DNA from: Sepioteuthis lessoniana
Lineage: Eukaryota; Mollusca; Cephalopoda; Myopsida; Loliginidae
Reading direction: 5' to 3'
Assembly (NCBI GenBank): GCA_963585895.1
Contig: OY757904.1
Coordinates: 85,714,043 to 85,778,042 of the forward strand
DNA length: 64,000 nt
Below the pieces are notes generated by a model, which was given only the letters and a program-made list of their open reading frames with translations, ran no database searches and was not told where the DNA came from. Positions 12,801-22,582 of the stretch are shown here, in pieces. Position 1 is the first letter of the stretch, and each line of letters starts with the position of its first letter. The position numbers and the translations under genes were made by a program.

Positions 12801-15472
12801 TCTTTTTCAAATAAGAGGTTATAATTTACTAAGCATTTTACTTAGATGTGGCACAAGGCCATATGAAAGGGGCACCCAATGAGACTCGAACTCACTCGTG
12901 TAGGTTTGCTAGTCGAGCTTGCTAACCATTACACCAAATAAGAGGTTGATCAAATTAAACAGTCATTACCTTTGATATCAACTGTGATGGACTGTATACG
13001 AATAAACCTGATTCAATTTCATCTTTACTGTCACCTCCATGATCTCCTGTATTTGACATCCCATGATCACCAAAGACAAATAATATTGTATCTTCTTTTA
13101 ATAATTTTATAACAGAGCTGAAAAGACAAATAAACTATATTATTAAAAAGCTGTCATTGAGAAAAAATAAAATCAATTTTCACCTTTAAAGAGAGAAGTT
13201 TGCAAATTAAACTTGCACAAAGTTTGATTCTTCAAACCTTTGCTAAATTGAGTAAGACAATATTGGCCTCTACTTTATTAATATCCTTAGTAATATACTA
13301 AACAGGTTTTACAACTTAAAAAATATTTTACAGGTTTTATTTTGTTAAAATTTTTAACTAAGATTCAAATTAATACTGTGAAAATAAATACTGATTAAAT
13401 CAAGAGACATGCTTTCTGTGGAAGTCAGATATGTATTTTTAAAAATTATATCTTACAATTTAAATTTCATGTATAATTGTATGTTGTCTTTCTAGTCAAA
13501 ACCTAAAAAGGTTATTATGGATTTCACTATGTAAAATATGTTAACAGAGTTAGAAAGGAAAAAAGAGTGTTGATTTAGTTGATAGCGAGAAAGAAGATTG
13601 GAAAGGGAGAAAGAAAGAAAACTAAAAAATATATTTATTGGAAAAAACTTAAAAATGACAAGGATCAGAACTACATGAAATAAAAGAAAAATATCTCAGT
13701 ATAATGTTATTTAGTTTAATTTGAAAAAAAAAGCATTTCATAGGAATCAAAATATATTCAAGAGGTTTTGCATGAGTAATAACTAGTAAATTTTATATTG
13801 ATCAAATTGTAAATGTCTATTATCCAAAATTGAAGAGGTTTACTCAATACATAATTTCTAAAAATCCAACATGCATGAAGTTGATTTTCTTTTATTGCCT
13901 ATGAAAGACATGCAACATTAAGGAAAACATGATTGAAAAGCTTAACGAGAAAAATCTTTCTTTATGGCAAATTTTAAAAATATTTTCAATTAAAACATTT
14001 TCTTGGGATTAATCAATGAAGTATAGAATATCTACAAAAGAAAGTTTTAAAAATTTATGAAAAAACTATTCAATATATTGACCTTATCAATATATAGTTT
14101 TGTAGAGAATCCCATGAAGTTTATTATTATAGCTTTTAGCAGCACTAGGTGTTTCATTGTTAGTCAGTGTTAAAAATTACAGCTGTTGAGAATGCATTTT
14201 GTGTGCTTGAAGTAAGTAAAATGAATTCTGTGAGTGTTGTGTAATGGTATTTTAGAACCCATTTCAGGAGATGATCACTGACTAGACAATCCAAGGTTAA
14301 GATACTTAGATATGTCAGAGGACAAACAAAGAAGGCTGGGGAGATGAATTAGCATATGTAAAAGTTTAATAAAGAAATGTAAACAAACACAGAAGAAGTT
14401 TTTGTTCTTGAATAGCCAGTTTTATGTAAATGTTTACATTTATAGCAACCAGGATTGAAAACAATCCAGAGACATTAAATGGGCAAGTAAAATGAAATGG
14501 ATTTAATATTCACTGATGAAATTGAAGTCTACATAAAACTAGTTTTCAAAGTATAAATAACCTAAACTAACAGGCAAGTAGAGGTTGCTGAAGACAAAGA
14601 AGTCATCAATACTGTACATTATAGAAATGCAGCCACTGGACAAATTACAATACATGTAGCAGGATATGCATATACACAAATATCAACATCATTGCCACTA
14701 AACCTAGAAGCTGTGGACATCTTTGGATAGAATCATAAAGCTCATTTGAAATAACCAGTAAATCAATACATGCTACAGATGAAGTAAGAGCTTCTTTATC
14801 ATACTGTATAGGAATGCCAGTACAACAAATATTTGCAAATTTACACCAAGGAGAAATGTGATGTTCAAAAGGCATAAATCTAGGCAAAGCTACACTAATG
14901 CATTGTGAGAATTGGCTAGATCCTGTGACTTCAGGACAATTGAAGTTGTCATGATAAAAAACTAAATTGTAGACAAATGTGCAAATAAGATACTGTCTAA
15001 TAAATTATTACAAGGGCTCAATAGCAAGACTTGTTGATGTTAAACAGGCTGAAGCTAAACTACTTAGAAAGCAATAAACCCAGCAACAGCTATGCAAACT
15101 TCAATAGAAGCAGACCTGCAATACACAGGGATAGAAGTAGCAGAAATTTCATTGGAAACAGTCTTTACAATAGATTATCCAAAAGAAACAATCGAAATTG
15201 ACAATGAAAAGATTTTATGTATATGGACAGAGAATCCTTTTATTATGAAATATCACTTATGTTTTAATGAAATTGAAACCCATCACAACAGTCATCTCAT
15301 ATGTGTTTGTAGTCTTCATAATCTCTCTTTAAGTATGTGCATAATCTTTTATGATGAAAAATATAAGCAATCACTTATAAAAATATGACTACTTGAGATT
15401 TATATTGAAAGTGATTGTTTATATTGTTCTTGATATTTCATACTGCCCTACAACTTTAATGTTAATATTTTG

Positions 15473-15516
<44 letters not shown>

Positions 15517-16003
15517 TTATTTGTTGTAGGTCCAAAGTGAAAGAAATATTTTAAAATGAGTTGGTCCACGAAGAGATTTGTATTTTTTTAGGATTTATTT
15601 ATTTATTTTGTTTTCATATATGTGTATGTAAAAGCTTGTTGCTTTTGTTAGAGAACATGTTTGACACAAGGCTTTGTTAATGGTGTACTCAGTGAGACTT
15701 GAACTCACTTGTGTTTGCAGTTTGAATGGTTTTCACTTGGTTATGGGTTTTTATGGAGGTCACTATTCTCTTTTTCTTAGAGTGTGTTTACCTTAGTCTA
15801 CTTTACTCTTCATTTCCTTTTGATATTTGATACGCCGTGTGTGTGTGTGTGTGTGTGTGTGTTGGAGTGATTTCAGATTTCCCTTACAGTTATTTTTTTC
15901 TGTGTTAATATATGTCTTGAGATTTGTGTGTATATATGTGCGTGCGTGTAGTAGTGTGGTTTGAAATATACTGGTAATTATTTTTAACTAATAATGTTTG
16001 TGT

Positions 16004-16061
<58 letters not shown>

Positions 16062-18249
16062 CCGTGTGTGTGTGTCTGTGTGTATGATTCATGTTTTATT
16101 CAACTTTGGTTTGTGCAGAAATTTTTTGAAGAGTTCAACAGAAGAAAAAAAACAAAAAGCAGAAATGAAAGGAAATAAAAGTCAGAAAAGCATATAAAGA
16201 TAATAAATCATGAGCTGACTTTAGTCTTAGATGAATTTGTTCAATCAATAGATATTGACAGAAAGAAAGATTCTAGTGAATGATCAAAAAATGAAAATGA
16301 TGGTCATTACAGAAAGTAGTAGAAACATCAAAGCAAACAATCTTAACAATAGATTATTCAAAAGAAACTCATAGCTGAAAGTGACAATGAAAATATTTTA
16401 TGCATAGGAACAGAGAACTTCATTAGATTTTTTTTTTTAAGCAGGACTATAAATAAAAGATGAATTCTATGTGATCAAAGCTGAAATAAAAATGTAGAGA
16501 AGAGGAAAATCTCGTATTTTGTTTTGGCGTGCAATTTAATTCAACACTGAATTTCACCCAATCAGGATGACTTATCCTATTCAGCCCGGACCTTCATTTC
16601 CGGCTAGCAAAACGGGTGAGTGGCCAAAACCACTCTCTTCAGCTTGAGGCGGCGACCAGAACAGACGTGCCTCTGGTCGTCCCTGCTTAGCGATGCTTTT
16701 TAGCTAAACAAGCCACCCAGTGTGGACATCTCACTGTGGCTTTAACACTAGCAGCAGCAACATGGACACTCAACGAGGGAACCATCTAATTTATGGATTC
16801 TTTACGAGGAATCCCAGTGGAACATAAATTAGAAACATTCAGCATGCCTTCCACAGGCACCACTTCTTGTCACCCCAAAAATTTACTATGTCGATCCGAG
16901 CGCCACTCCGCTCTCGACACACAAAACTACACGGTGACCTTGAATACTTCCCTCACATGTCCAACAACACACTGCCATCTCAACACCTCGCTAAGCCATT
17001 TCGTCTCAAACATCCAACAAGCCTAAACACCACAAGTCTTGCAGCACCAAGAACAAACCAAATATTCAAAGCTGCAAATAAAGAACTTTCGCTGTTGTGT
17101 GTGTGTTGTTAAAGCAAAGTTTCGTAATTCATTTGTGTGCCTAAAAACATTTGCGTTGCCTTCAAACCGCTATAGAAGCACTATTAGGAAATATGTTTTG
17201 CATCAGAGTGAAAATTCTTAACTTTAGGCATTCCCATGCCTGTGAGCCCTTCCACTTTTGGCTCCTAGCTGAAAATATAAAATGATGTAATCTGTTAAAG
17301 CCTGATAAGCAATAGCAATGTAGAAATGAGGAATCCCTGGATGGAACTTAGGCTGCCTGTTGGATTCTAAAGGTTAAATAGTTTTCTTTTAAATTAATTT
17401 TTGAATTTCTTGTCTTTTGTATTGTTGTAAATTGTAGTATACTGTAAGTCTTTTAAATTGATTAAACAAATATTCAAAAATTTCTTACTTAATCATGTTG
17501 TTCATCTCTGATAATTTTTCAGCCATAGCCTTGTGATTTGGTCCGAATCTGTGGCCGCAGTGATCAACTCCCAGGAAATGAGCGATGAGTACATCCCAGT
17601 TAGTTTTTACCAATTCTGAATACAAATGTTTTTGAATACCAGAATCAACAGTATGCAAGTCTTTTACATTAAAAGAAGGAAAAGGAAACGACTTTTGGAA
17701 TCGTTTGGGAAAAAGTCCCGTCCATGTATCGTCTCCCAAAAACGTGATTCTCTTATTTTGTTTGACCAATTGGTCTATTATATTATCCTCAGTTATCTCT
17801 GGAGTTTTGAAGTTGGAACCAGCTTCTATAAAAGTGGGCAAACTTCCAGTTGTCAACCCTTTCAATCTCTGCATAGTAGTCGTCGGAGGGTCTGCAATGA
17901 ATTTGTACAGCAAAGCATGTTTCTTCTCTTTTAGTAATTTTTCGTGGACAACTTGAAGTTTGTTATGATAGGGCAGGTCGAAATTTGATGAGGTCACATT
18001 GTTCGGAGCTAGAAAATCGTAACGAAGACCGTCAATTATAATGATGACAGCCCGTTCAAATCTGTTATGCATCCAACATCCATCACGATTGTTAGTCAAC
18101 ATATCCGCAAAGTTAACTTCACATTCATTCTTCTTTAATAAGACGGTCCGTTTCAGTAAAAATCCACGCGCAAATATAAACACAGCCACTCCATAAAAGC
18201 TGGTTAAGAACAACAGTATACCAAAAAGTTGACACATGTGTAACAACAT
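665..18249 (-). CDS. PIGO: GPI ethanolamine phosphate transferase 3 (PIG-O), complete five-exon gene
   Basis: Family knowledge: PIG-O, with its partner PIG-F, adds ethanolamine phosphate to the third mannose of the GPI anchor in the ER membrane. Seen: five minus-strand exons (17489-18249, 12970-13117, 9905-11642, 1756-2138, 665-853) total 3219 nt, 1072 residues plus stop, with GT-AG borders and compatible phases. Human PIG-O is close to 1090 residues. The N-terminus has one membrane segment (about residues 7-30). The alkaline-phosphatase-like catalytic domain follows, with IIDGLRYDF (D73), PPTTTMQR (nucleophile Thr region, 123-125), LGDDTW (D173/D174), FLGVDHCGHRFGP (D229, H230, H233) and FGDHGM (D271, H272). 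The rest is a long multi-span membrane domain. The ATG at 18249 is the first in frame after an upstream in-frame TGA. No disabling mutation was seen. The gene appears active and is the only confident host gene here. Confidence 0.95.
960..1075 (-). repeat. tRNA-derived SINE fragment
   Basis: On the minus strand, TGTAATGGTTAGTGAG resembles a tRNA A box and sits in the same context as the better SINE copies in this window. It lies in PIGO intron 4. The fragment is degraded. Confidence 0.4.
1171..1367. mobile_element. hAT-like MITE
   Basis: The ends are imperfect inverted repeats of the CAGTGGTTCYCAAY type common in hAT (Charlie-like) elements: CAGTGATTCTCAAT on the left and CATTGGTTCCCAAT on the right, reverse strand. 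It is 197 bp with no coding capacity, in PIGO intron 4. No clear 8-bp target duplication remains. Confidence 0.5.
1756..2138 (-). CDS. PIGO: PIGO exon 4 (TGHQ/IQW membrane region)
   Basis: The 383-nt exon has acceptor TCTCATTCAG before 2138 and donor GTGAGT at 1755-1750. It encodes ATGHQASISNIQWQAAFVGF, the hallmark C-terminal region shared by PIG-O/PIG-G/PIG-N family members, followed by two membrane segments. An open frame continues past the donor into TTTAGTTAAA, but splicing at GTGAGT is needed to keep the frame into exon 5. Confidence 0.93.
2500..2690 (-). repeat. SINE family A, degraded copy
   Basis: The middle (TTTACCCATATCTGGGGG, then the TTCACACTTTTC region) and a tRNA-type B box (reverse complement of GATTTGAACTTG) match the better SINE copies at 26634-26873 and 27345-27585. 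It lies in PIGO intron 3. Confidence 0.5.
2836..2890 (-). repeat. SINE family A tail fragment
   Basis: It contains TTAATGGCATATCAACCT followed by a GTCATTTAATGTC-type segment, the 3' tail of the SINE family seen complete at 26634-26873. It abuts the broken end of the LINE at 2891. Confidence 0.5.
2891..5092 (-). pseudogene. LINE ORF2 remnant: endonuclease and start of RT
   Basis: The minus strand near 5085 reads IIQWNCCGYKANYNELLQSI, the start of an APE-like endonuclease. Near 4720 it reads FIFMGNLNHNIIWGS, equivalent to the GDFNAHNxxWGS catalytic block. Near 4130 it has the SWRTFTSKIN linker. Across the 3012-3879 insertion it continues with NSATGPEEIHYTLLKEL, the conserved ATGPDxIHxxLLK block just before RT. 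Stops and shifts are frequent, and no RT catalytic motif remains. Confidence 0.7.
3012..3879 (+). mobile_element. 0.8-kb dispersed element, copy 1, inserted in the LINE
   Basis: One of three copies in the window (also 16495-17144 and 44631-45412) sharing a TAGYAGAAgGAATTT start, a TTTCACCCAATCAGGATGAC block and a GCTAA end. It is flanked by the 6-bp direct repeat AGAATG (3006-3011 and 3880-3885). Taking out the element plus one repeat makes the LINE frame continuous. The ends are weakly inverted (TAGYA...). It has no convincing coding capacity. It could be a non-autonomous DNA transposon or a solo LTR, and the TSD length does not settle which. Confidence 0.7.
5150..6200 (-). pseudogene. LINE ORF1-like protein remnant
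   Basis: The minus frame beginning near 6197 contains RSPDLSLYTLDEIK and TNTYILSLNTP...IKIGYTMTRV, which resembles the RRM-like ORF1 of I/Jockey-group LINEs in molluscs (from memory of the family). A run of A/T at 5899-5926 disrupts the frame, and later parts are recognisable only as Lys/Pro-rich scraps. The expected CCHC knuckles were not found. Not functional. Confidence 0.5.
6590..6722 (+). repeat. Polypurine GA-rich tract
   Basis: About 130 nt are almost only A and G, with runs of GAGAGA. It directly precedes the tRNA-Phe-like half. Such tracts can form triplex DNA; here it may be an expanded microsatellite. Confidence 0.6.
6718..6772 (+). pseudogene. 3' half of a tRNA-Phe-like sequence
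   Basis: TTTAGACTGAAATCTAAAGG forms an anticodon arm with GAA in the loop, followed by GGTCGCTGGTTCAATCCCGG, a T-arm with a B box. This matches the 3' half of nuclear tRNA-Phe (from memory: TTAGACTGAAGATCTAAAGG...). The acceptor and D arms are replaced by purine tract, so it is not a working tRNA. It is a retro-pseudogene or SINE head. Confidence 0.55.
6773..9058. other. PIGO intron 3 sequence without recognised features
   Basis: AT-rich and non-coding on both strands as far as can be seen. It has short GA runs near 8768-8783. Short open frames here show no family features. Confidence 0.5.
9069..9265 (-). repeat. SINE family B, 5'-truncated copy with target duplication
   Basis: The reverse strand matches the SINE at 31393-31630 through its body (GGAGCAATCCAGGGAA, then CTTCGAGTCACCCTTGACTA and GTCGCCAAC). 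The copy lacks the tRNA-like head. A perfect 10-bp direct repeat, GTACAGTAGT, flanks it at 9059-9068 and 9266-9275, as expected for LINE-driven SINE insertion. Located in PIGO intron 3. Confidence 0.8.
9905..11642 (-). CDS. PIGO: PIGO exon 3 (long exon, end of catalytic domain and most membrane helices)
   Basis: This 1738-nt exon encodes about 579 residues. It starts with LVPTISLLLGIPIPFSNLG, the conserved stretch closing the phosphotransferase domain, then a luminal helical region and about eight or more hydrophobic segments. The acceptor is CAG before 11642 and the donor GTAAGT at 9904-9899. It ends in phase 1, and the G plus AT of exon 4 gives Asp. Such a long internal exon is unusual but uninterrupted. 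Confidence 0.95.
11643..12969. other. PIGO intron 2
   Basis: AT-rich intron. The only item recognised is a tRNA-SINE fragment at about 12845-12945; the rest shows no features. Confidence 0.6.
12845..12945 (-). repeat. tRNA-derived SINE fragment
   Basis: The minus strand reads TGTAATGGTTAGCAAGC (A-box-like) and GTGAGTTCGAGTCTCATTGG (B box GTTCGAGTCTC), ending in GGCCTTGTGCCACATC. A related GACTTGAACTCACTTGTG piece lies at 15665-15720. Confidence 0.55.
12970..13117 (-). CDS. PIGO: PIGO exon 2 (FGDHGM metal-binding motif)
   Basis: This 148-nt exon has a TTTTCAG acceptor before 13117 and donor GTAATG after 12970. It encodes the last catalytic metal ligands (GDHGM, then GDHGGDS), as expected for PIG-O and related GPI ethanolamine phosphate transferases. 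It is too short to stand out as an open frame. It was found by translating between the exon 1 and exon 3 phases. Confidence 0.93.
15120..15240 (+). repeat. Short dispersed direct duplication, copy 1
   Basis: This piece, inside an open frame at 15092-15388, is about 80% similar by eye to 16295-16425 (shared ACAATAGATTAT, CAAAAGAAAC, GACAATGAAAA, TTTTATG and ACAGAGAA blocks). It could be a remnant of an unrecognised transposon coding region. Confidence 0.45.
15476..15510. repeat. (AT)n microsatellite
   Basis: Uninterrupted alternating AT run. Confidence 0.9.
15836..15861 (+). repeat. (GT)n microsatellite
   Basis: Run of GT dinucleotides in PIGO intron 1. Confidence 0.9.
16008..16053. repeat. 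(TA)n microsatellite
   Basis: Alternating TA run, followed by a GT-rich stretch to about 16085. An apparent Tyr-Ile repeat peptide here is a translation artefact. Confidence 0.9.
16295..16425 (+). repeat. Short dispersed direct duplication, copy 2
   Basis: Second copy of the 15120-15240 piece, in the same orientation but with a broken frame. It lies about 70 bp before the 0.8-kb element at 16495. Confidence 0.45.
16495..17144 (+). mobile_element. 0.8-kb dispersed element, copy 2
   Basis: It shares the start TAGAGAAGAGGAAA, the TTTCACCCAATCAGGATGAC block, the CATCTAATTTATGGATTC segment and the TGCAAATAAAGAAC region with the copies at 3012 and 44631. The right end is placed at CCTAA by analogy. 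Flanking repeats are degraded (AAATG and ACATT). Short open frames inside are repeat sequence, not genes. Confidence 0.6.
17489..18249 (-). CDS. PIGO: PIGO exon 1 (start codon, catalytic domain N-part)
   Basis: This exon encodes residues 1-253 plus two bases of codon 254. It carries the signal-anchor membrane helix and most metal-binding motifs of the phosphotransferase domain, including FLGVDHCGHRFGP near the exon end. The donor GTAAGA follows at 17488-17483. The next exon completes the split codon as Asn. An in-frame TGA just upstream of 18249 fixes the start. Confidence 0.95.
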
Positions 18250-19560
18250 TTTCAATCATTTAAAATTACAGTTCCAATCAGTAATGATCGAGACAAGCGT
18301 TTGTTTGTTTTTTTTCTTGTCACATGCACAGTATGAGCCAATGCCAGTCAATAGCTTGGCTTAAATAATGAATGATAATCATTAAAATTCAATTTCAAAA
18401 TGCCACTTAGTTGAGTAAAGAACGTTTCAGTGTAAAGCGCAAAGTAAATAAGGAAGGTGACAAGTCAACAAGATAAAATCAGTTTTAAGAAGAGTGATAA
18501 GTGAATGTCCTAATTATTGAGAACAGAAAAAAAAATTGAGGCCTTAAGGTAGAATAAATAAATAACTGAATAAATAGCACTTATAACTCAAAACGCAGTT
18601 TATTTTAAATGCCTTTTAGAAAATACAATTACCAAATGCTTTTCGCTGAATTCAGAGCAGTTTATTTTAAACGAAGAGAAGCAACAAAAAAAAAAAAAAA
18701 ACGTTTCAAAAATAAATAAATGAAATAAAAGGAATAAATAAAATAGATAAAGAAAATAAAATAAAATTCTGTGAATTAATTTTTTTAATTTAAAAATTTG
18801 AATTTAAGTCTTAGATTACGTGGCAGTTGAATAAAATTCCAAAATAATTTTACTAATCAGACGATGAAAGGTTAATTTGTCCACCAGTCAATTAATATCC
18901 ATTAAAACGCAACAATGTCCTTGTGTCGGGGGTCTTTTTACAGACATCTCAGTCCAACAATTATTTAAATAAAAGATAAATTTGTGTTAAACAAGAGAAA
19001 ACATTGATGAATAGCAAAATATTAGCACGAGGGGAATTAACAACAATAATTTTAGTGTTGTAGTCAACATCATTGCATTGTTACTTTTAAACATATCTTA
19101 ACTACAAACTTACACTTGTTATTTCTTTCTAAGTGCAATCAGTCAATTATTGGAAAACCGGGCGATGTCGCCGAGGAAGAAGGACAACAGCATAAGTTTA
19201 GCACATGGAAGTGATAGACAAAAATAAGTGGTTTAAACAAGTGGCGCTATCTGGTGACACCGGTACTTTAATCCAAGGTAGATAACTCTACTTACTGGAG
19301 ATGAAATATATACAAACATTACTAAAATGTCATGTTTCAAAAAAGTTTTCCCCCTTATTTTTCAATCTTCAAATGATTAGTACTTCTCAAAATGTCGTCT
19401 TTAGAGTAGTAGAGACATAAACCAGGAAAATTTTTTATAGGAGAATTTTATAAAAATCACATAATTTCATTTAAAAATGTAAGCACTAAATATCAATGGG
19501 AAAATTTTTGTCAACAAATTTAATTTTGTTTTCTTTTATATGTGCGTGTGTGTATGTGGA
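18250..19560. other. PIGO upstream flank
   Basis: AT-rich sequence with no gene found. It should contain the PIGO promoter and 5' UTR, but no TATA box, initiator or CpG-rich patch could be assigned. Confidence 0.4.
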
Positions 19561-20329
19561 GACTGTTGCAGAGCCGATAAGCATGTTGACCACGCAAATA
19601 AATTAAGTTTAATGCGTGTGAGTAAGTGACAGCCAAAGATAATGAAGGAACAAAAGCGAGGTAACAAATATAACAAGTGACAATTTATTGTCAGATCTAC
19701 AAACGTGTGTAAAGTCCGTGATGGTCGTATTCGGTCTTCAGCTGGAATGGTAACGTTGATAGCTGGTATGGGTGAGATGTAGATGAGTGCAGCTTGATGT
19801 TAGTTGCGGGTAGCTGACGTAGGTTGATCGAGTCGTTGAAAAAGCTGGAGGATCATAGCTGGAAGTTGAGGTCGGACGAGTCGTAGAACGCAGCTGGATG
19901 ATCGTAGCTGGAAGCTGAGGTCGGTTGAGTCGTAGAACGCAGCTGGATGATCGTAGCTAGAAGCTGAGGTCGGTTGAGTCGTAGAATGCAGCTGGATGAT
20001 CATCGTAGGAAGCTGGTGTCGGTCGTAGTTGGTAGATTGATATTCCCGGTTATTGTTCATGTGTTGGGTTAACCGAGGATGTGTCGATCCGGTTGTTGGC
20101 TCGTACTGCGAGTCGTACGTGAGCCAGGTGTTGCAAAGGTAGGGCGCTCCGTAACAGCGAGTCGTACGTGGACTGCGTGGTACCTTGCAGGAGCGTCGAG
20201 GTCGAGTTTGGTGATGGCAGCTTGGTCGTGTTGTGTCGGGCGAGCTAGTGACTAAGACTGAGCCGTGTTTTAGTGTTACAGACCAAGTGAAAGGTCGGAG
20301 AGACCGTGGTTATGGTTTGCCAGACCTTA

Positions 20330-20540
20330 GTACAGACGAGATCGAGCGAACGAGTCGGAGATGCTAGGGCTTTGTCGTGCCCCCTAGCCGTGCGGACGTA
20401 ACGAGACGATAGCTGAGGCTTTGCCGTGTCAAAGCCGTGCGGACGATAGCTATGGCTGGGTCGCGCCAAAGCCGTGCGGACGTATCGGACGGGAGCGAAA
20501 GTTTTGCCGTGTCAAAGCCGTGCGGACGTATCGGGCGCAA
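20330..20540 (-). repeat. Tandem degenerate repeats, left copy, part 1
   Basis: Repeats of GCTATGGCT/GCTTTGCCGTGTCAAAGCC followed by GTGCGGACG(A/T) at roughly 45-55 bp spacing. They are the inverted counterpart of 37090-37420. Confidence 0.65.
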
Positions 20541-21117
20541 GCTTGTGGGGTTTGAAGTGTTTTTAGGTAGTCAGTGGCTAAGGGCAAGGCTGTGTTGCCG
20601 TAAGATATCTGACTCCATATTTTGGTTATATTATTTTACCCCACGTTGACTGGCCGGTGCAATGCCTTGCCCAAAGAAGGTCCATAAGAAATATACAAAA
20701 AGGAAAAGATAAAAACAGATAAAAGACGAAAAACATTTCTTTCATACTTTCCTTTATTTACCTGGTGAATGGACTAACCAACGCTACGTCTAAAGACATA
20801 GCGTGGTGCCCAAAACACCAGACAGTAAAATCGGTGTTGTCGGTTCGACGTCACTACCCTAAAAAAGAGGTTGGTTCACAGAAAACCTGAGTATTTATCT
20901 CTCTTCACCGGCTCCAAATTCGCTACTCGAAAATCCTTCTAATTTTGGCGCGACCGCTTCTCATTGGCTACTTTACATTTTATTATTTTTCTTTTTTCTG
21001 ATTTTAACCGGATGGATGCGTGGAGCCTTATGCGTGGCGACGCGTTTATACATTTTGTATCAGGCAGCCGACGAGTCAATATCCGGTTGGGAGTTTTTTT
21101 GTTAATTCCTAAATCGC

Positions 21118-21310
21118 CACAAGCTAAGGCTTTGTCGTGCCGAAGCTGTACGGACGGCCGGACGATAGCGAAGGGTTTTCCGTGTCAAAGCCGTGCGGAC
21201 GATAGCTAAGGCTGTGCCGCGCCGAAGCTGTACGGACGGTAACGAAGGCTTTGCCGTGTCAAAGCCATACGGACATATCGGACGGGGCTAAGGCTGAGCC
21301 GCACCGAAGC
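21118..21310 (-). repeat. Tandem degenerate repeats, left copy, part 2
   Basis: Further units of the same array (GCTAAGGCTTTG, GTGCGGACGATAGC), separated from part 1 by about 0.5 kb of unrelated sequence that the right copy lacks. Confidence 0.6.
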
Positions 21311-21720
21311 TCTGCACAAACGAGCGGACAGGCCAGGAGGGCGAGGCTAAGATTGGCGTTATCTTACCGCTGCGCAGATAGTGAAGCGGTAGCTAAAGGC
21401 TGAACCGTGCCTTTGGCGCTGCGCAGCTGATCGGACAAGCGGAACCGAGCGAGGGTTAACACTGGCTGGTCTTAGAATCCGTCTTCGTGTTTGCCTCCAG
21501 GCCGTCTATTTCGGCGAGCCAGTAAAGGCTGCCAGAGATACTCCGACCCGCAGACGGTGACCTCTTATGGTCCTTAAAAGGGCCGTTTGTACATAAATAT
21601 GTGATGGGAAAGGCGAATGCACCACGTGATGTAGGATTCGAGCCTTTCGGAGACAGCTAAGAGCAGCTCCTGAGAGCGTCCGATGACCTCTAATTATTAT
21701 TGCACCACACGTTTGTAAAT

Positions 21721-21923
21721 AGAAAGTTATAAAAATGGGTGTAAAGATAAATCATTTCTTTAGCGTAGCGTCGGCTATCGAAGATGATTTATTCCATTTT
21801 TATAGCGTTGTTTCTGACAGAAGTGTTCTGTTAATATTGTTAATTTCAAATTTATCCTTTTTTTTTATCTGAGACGAGAGGTTAAGGTCGTAAAAAGGGA
21901 TTCGTCACTTCCGTTCGTAACCG
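21721..21923 (-). repeat. 5'-UTR-like module, copy a
   Basis: Reverse strand shares CGGTTACGAACGGAAGTG, GATAAATT, ACACTTCTGTCAG and a roughly 70-bp imperfect palindrome (ATAAAAATGG ... CCATTTTTATA) with the modules at 22376, 35893 and 54227. The last one immediately precedes a Tx1-like LINE. Confidence 0.65.
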
Positions 21924-22124
21924 ATGTAGGATTCGAGCCTTTCGGTGCCCGCTAAGAGCGGACCCTGAGAGCATCCGAGGACCTCTAATTTATTTATCAT
22001 ACGTCCCACCAACGCACGAATATGGCACAAGGCCGTTTTTAAGGTGGGTCCGGTCGCAGAGCCAAAGCCCCTACGCGTCCGGCGAGGTCAAAAATACCTT
22101 CGGCCCCGTCGGCATTCCTTTTTT

Positions 22125-22210
22125 AGGAGCGCCTCAGGCGCCAGGCAATAACCCCCCCCGAAGGGGTTAAAATCCTGGGCGGATGGCCCCCTGAGACCGG
22201 AGGAACTCTC
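22125..22210 (-). ncRNA. GC-rich multi-hairpin module, left copy
   Basis: Reverse strand holds AACCCC-TTCG-GGGG and GGCGCC-TGA-GGCGC-type stems, matching a module at 36620-36700 in the inverted copy. It is offered only as a possible structured RNA element within a repeat. No promoter or known RNA family was recognised. Confidence 0.3.
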
Positions 22211-22375
22211 CAGTACCGAGGCACACCCGGCAGAACCGTCCAAAGGTACGACGGCCTACCGAATACAATCCAACAACTGGAGAGGAAAGATCCGAGGTCC
22301 TCTAATGTTTTTCCATCGCAGAAGCCTTTGTTATATGAAAGTGGGGCAGAGCCACACTGCTGAGTTTGTATAAAT

Positions 22376-22582
22376 AGAAAGTTATAAAAATGGGCGTAAA
22401 GATAAATCACTCCTCTAACCTGGTGTAAGCTAGCGAAGATGATTTATTCCATCTTTATAGCGTTGTTTCTGACAGAAGTGTTCTGCTAATATTGTTAATT
22501 TCAAATTTATCCTCCCCCTTTTTTATCTGAGACGGGAGGTTAAGGTCGTAAAAGGGGCTTCGTCACTTCCGTTCGTAACCGG
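22376..22582 (-). repeat. 5'-UTR-like module, copy b
   Basis: A near-duplicate of 21721-21923, about 650 bp away in the same orientation, with the same TCTATTTATA palindrome region and GGTCGTAAAAGGGG block. Confidence 0.65.

Larger units (their letters stand above)
13118..17488. other. PIGO intron 1
   Basis: This 4.4-kb intron holds microsatellites, a dispersed 0.8-kb element (16495-17144), a tRNA-SINE scrap near 15665-15720 and a short dispersed duplication (15120-15240 and 16295-16425). Open frames at 14645-14887 (minus) and 15092-15388 (plus) could not be assigned to any family. Confidence 0.6.
19561..22582 (-). repeat. Large composite GC-rich repeat, left inverted copy
   Basis: Reverse strand collinear with 35893-38172. 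Shared landmarks include the outer end GCAGAGCCGATAAGC (19570), the AGCTGGATGATCG-type blocks, CGAGTCGTACGTG repeats, rows of GCCGTGCGGACG tandem units, the GTCTATTTCGGCGAGCC block near 21505, the hairpin module near 22125-22300 and the 5'-UTR-like module. This copy carries an extra piece at about 20585-21110 and two copies of the terminal module. No coding sequence was recognised, so it is an unclassified transposon or composite. Confidence 0.7.

Noticed and set aside
15994..16197. Open frame with a Tyr-Ile repeat
   Set aside because: Translation of a (TA)n microsatellite.
16793..17221. Overlapping plus-strand open frames
   Set aside because: Fall inside dispersed element copy 2; the other two copies do not keep these frames.
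17626..17956. Two plus-strand open frames
   Set aside because: Antisense to PIGO exon 1.
21721..22582. Hammerhead ribozyme as in Penelope-like elements
   Set aside because: The conserved CUGAUGA and GAAA core could not be found in the right arrangement, and no GIY-YIG or Penelope RT was seen.
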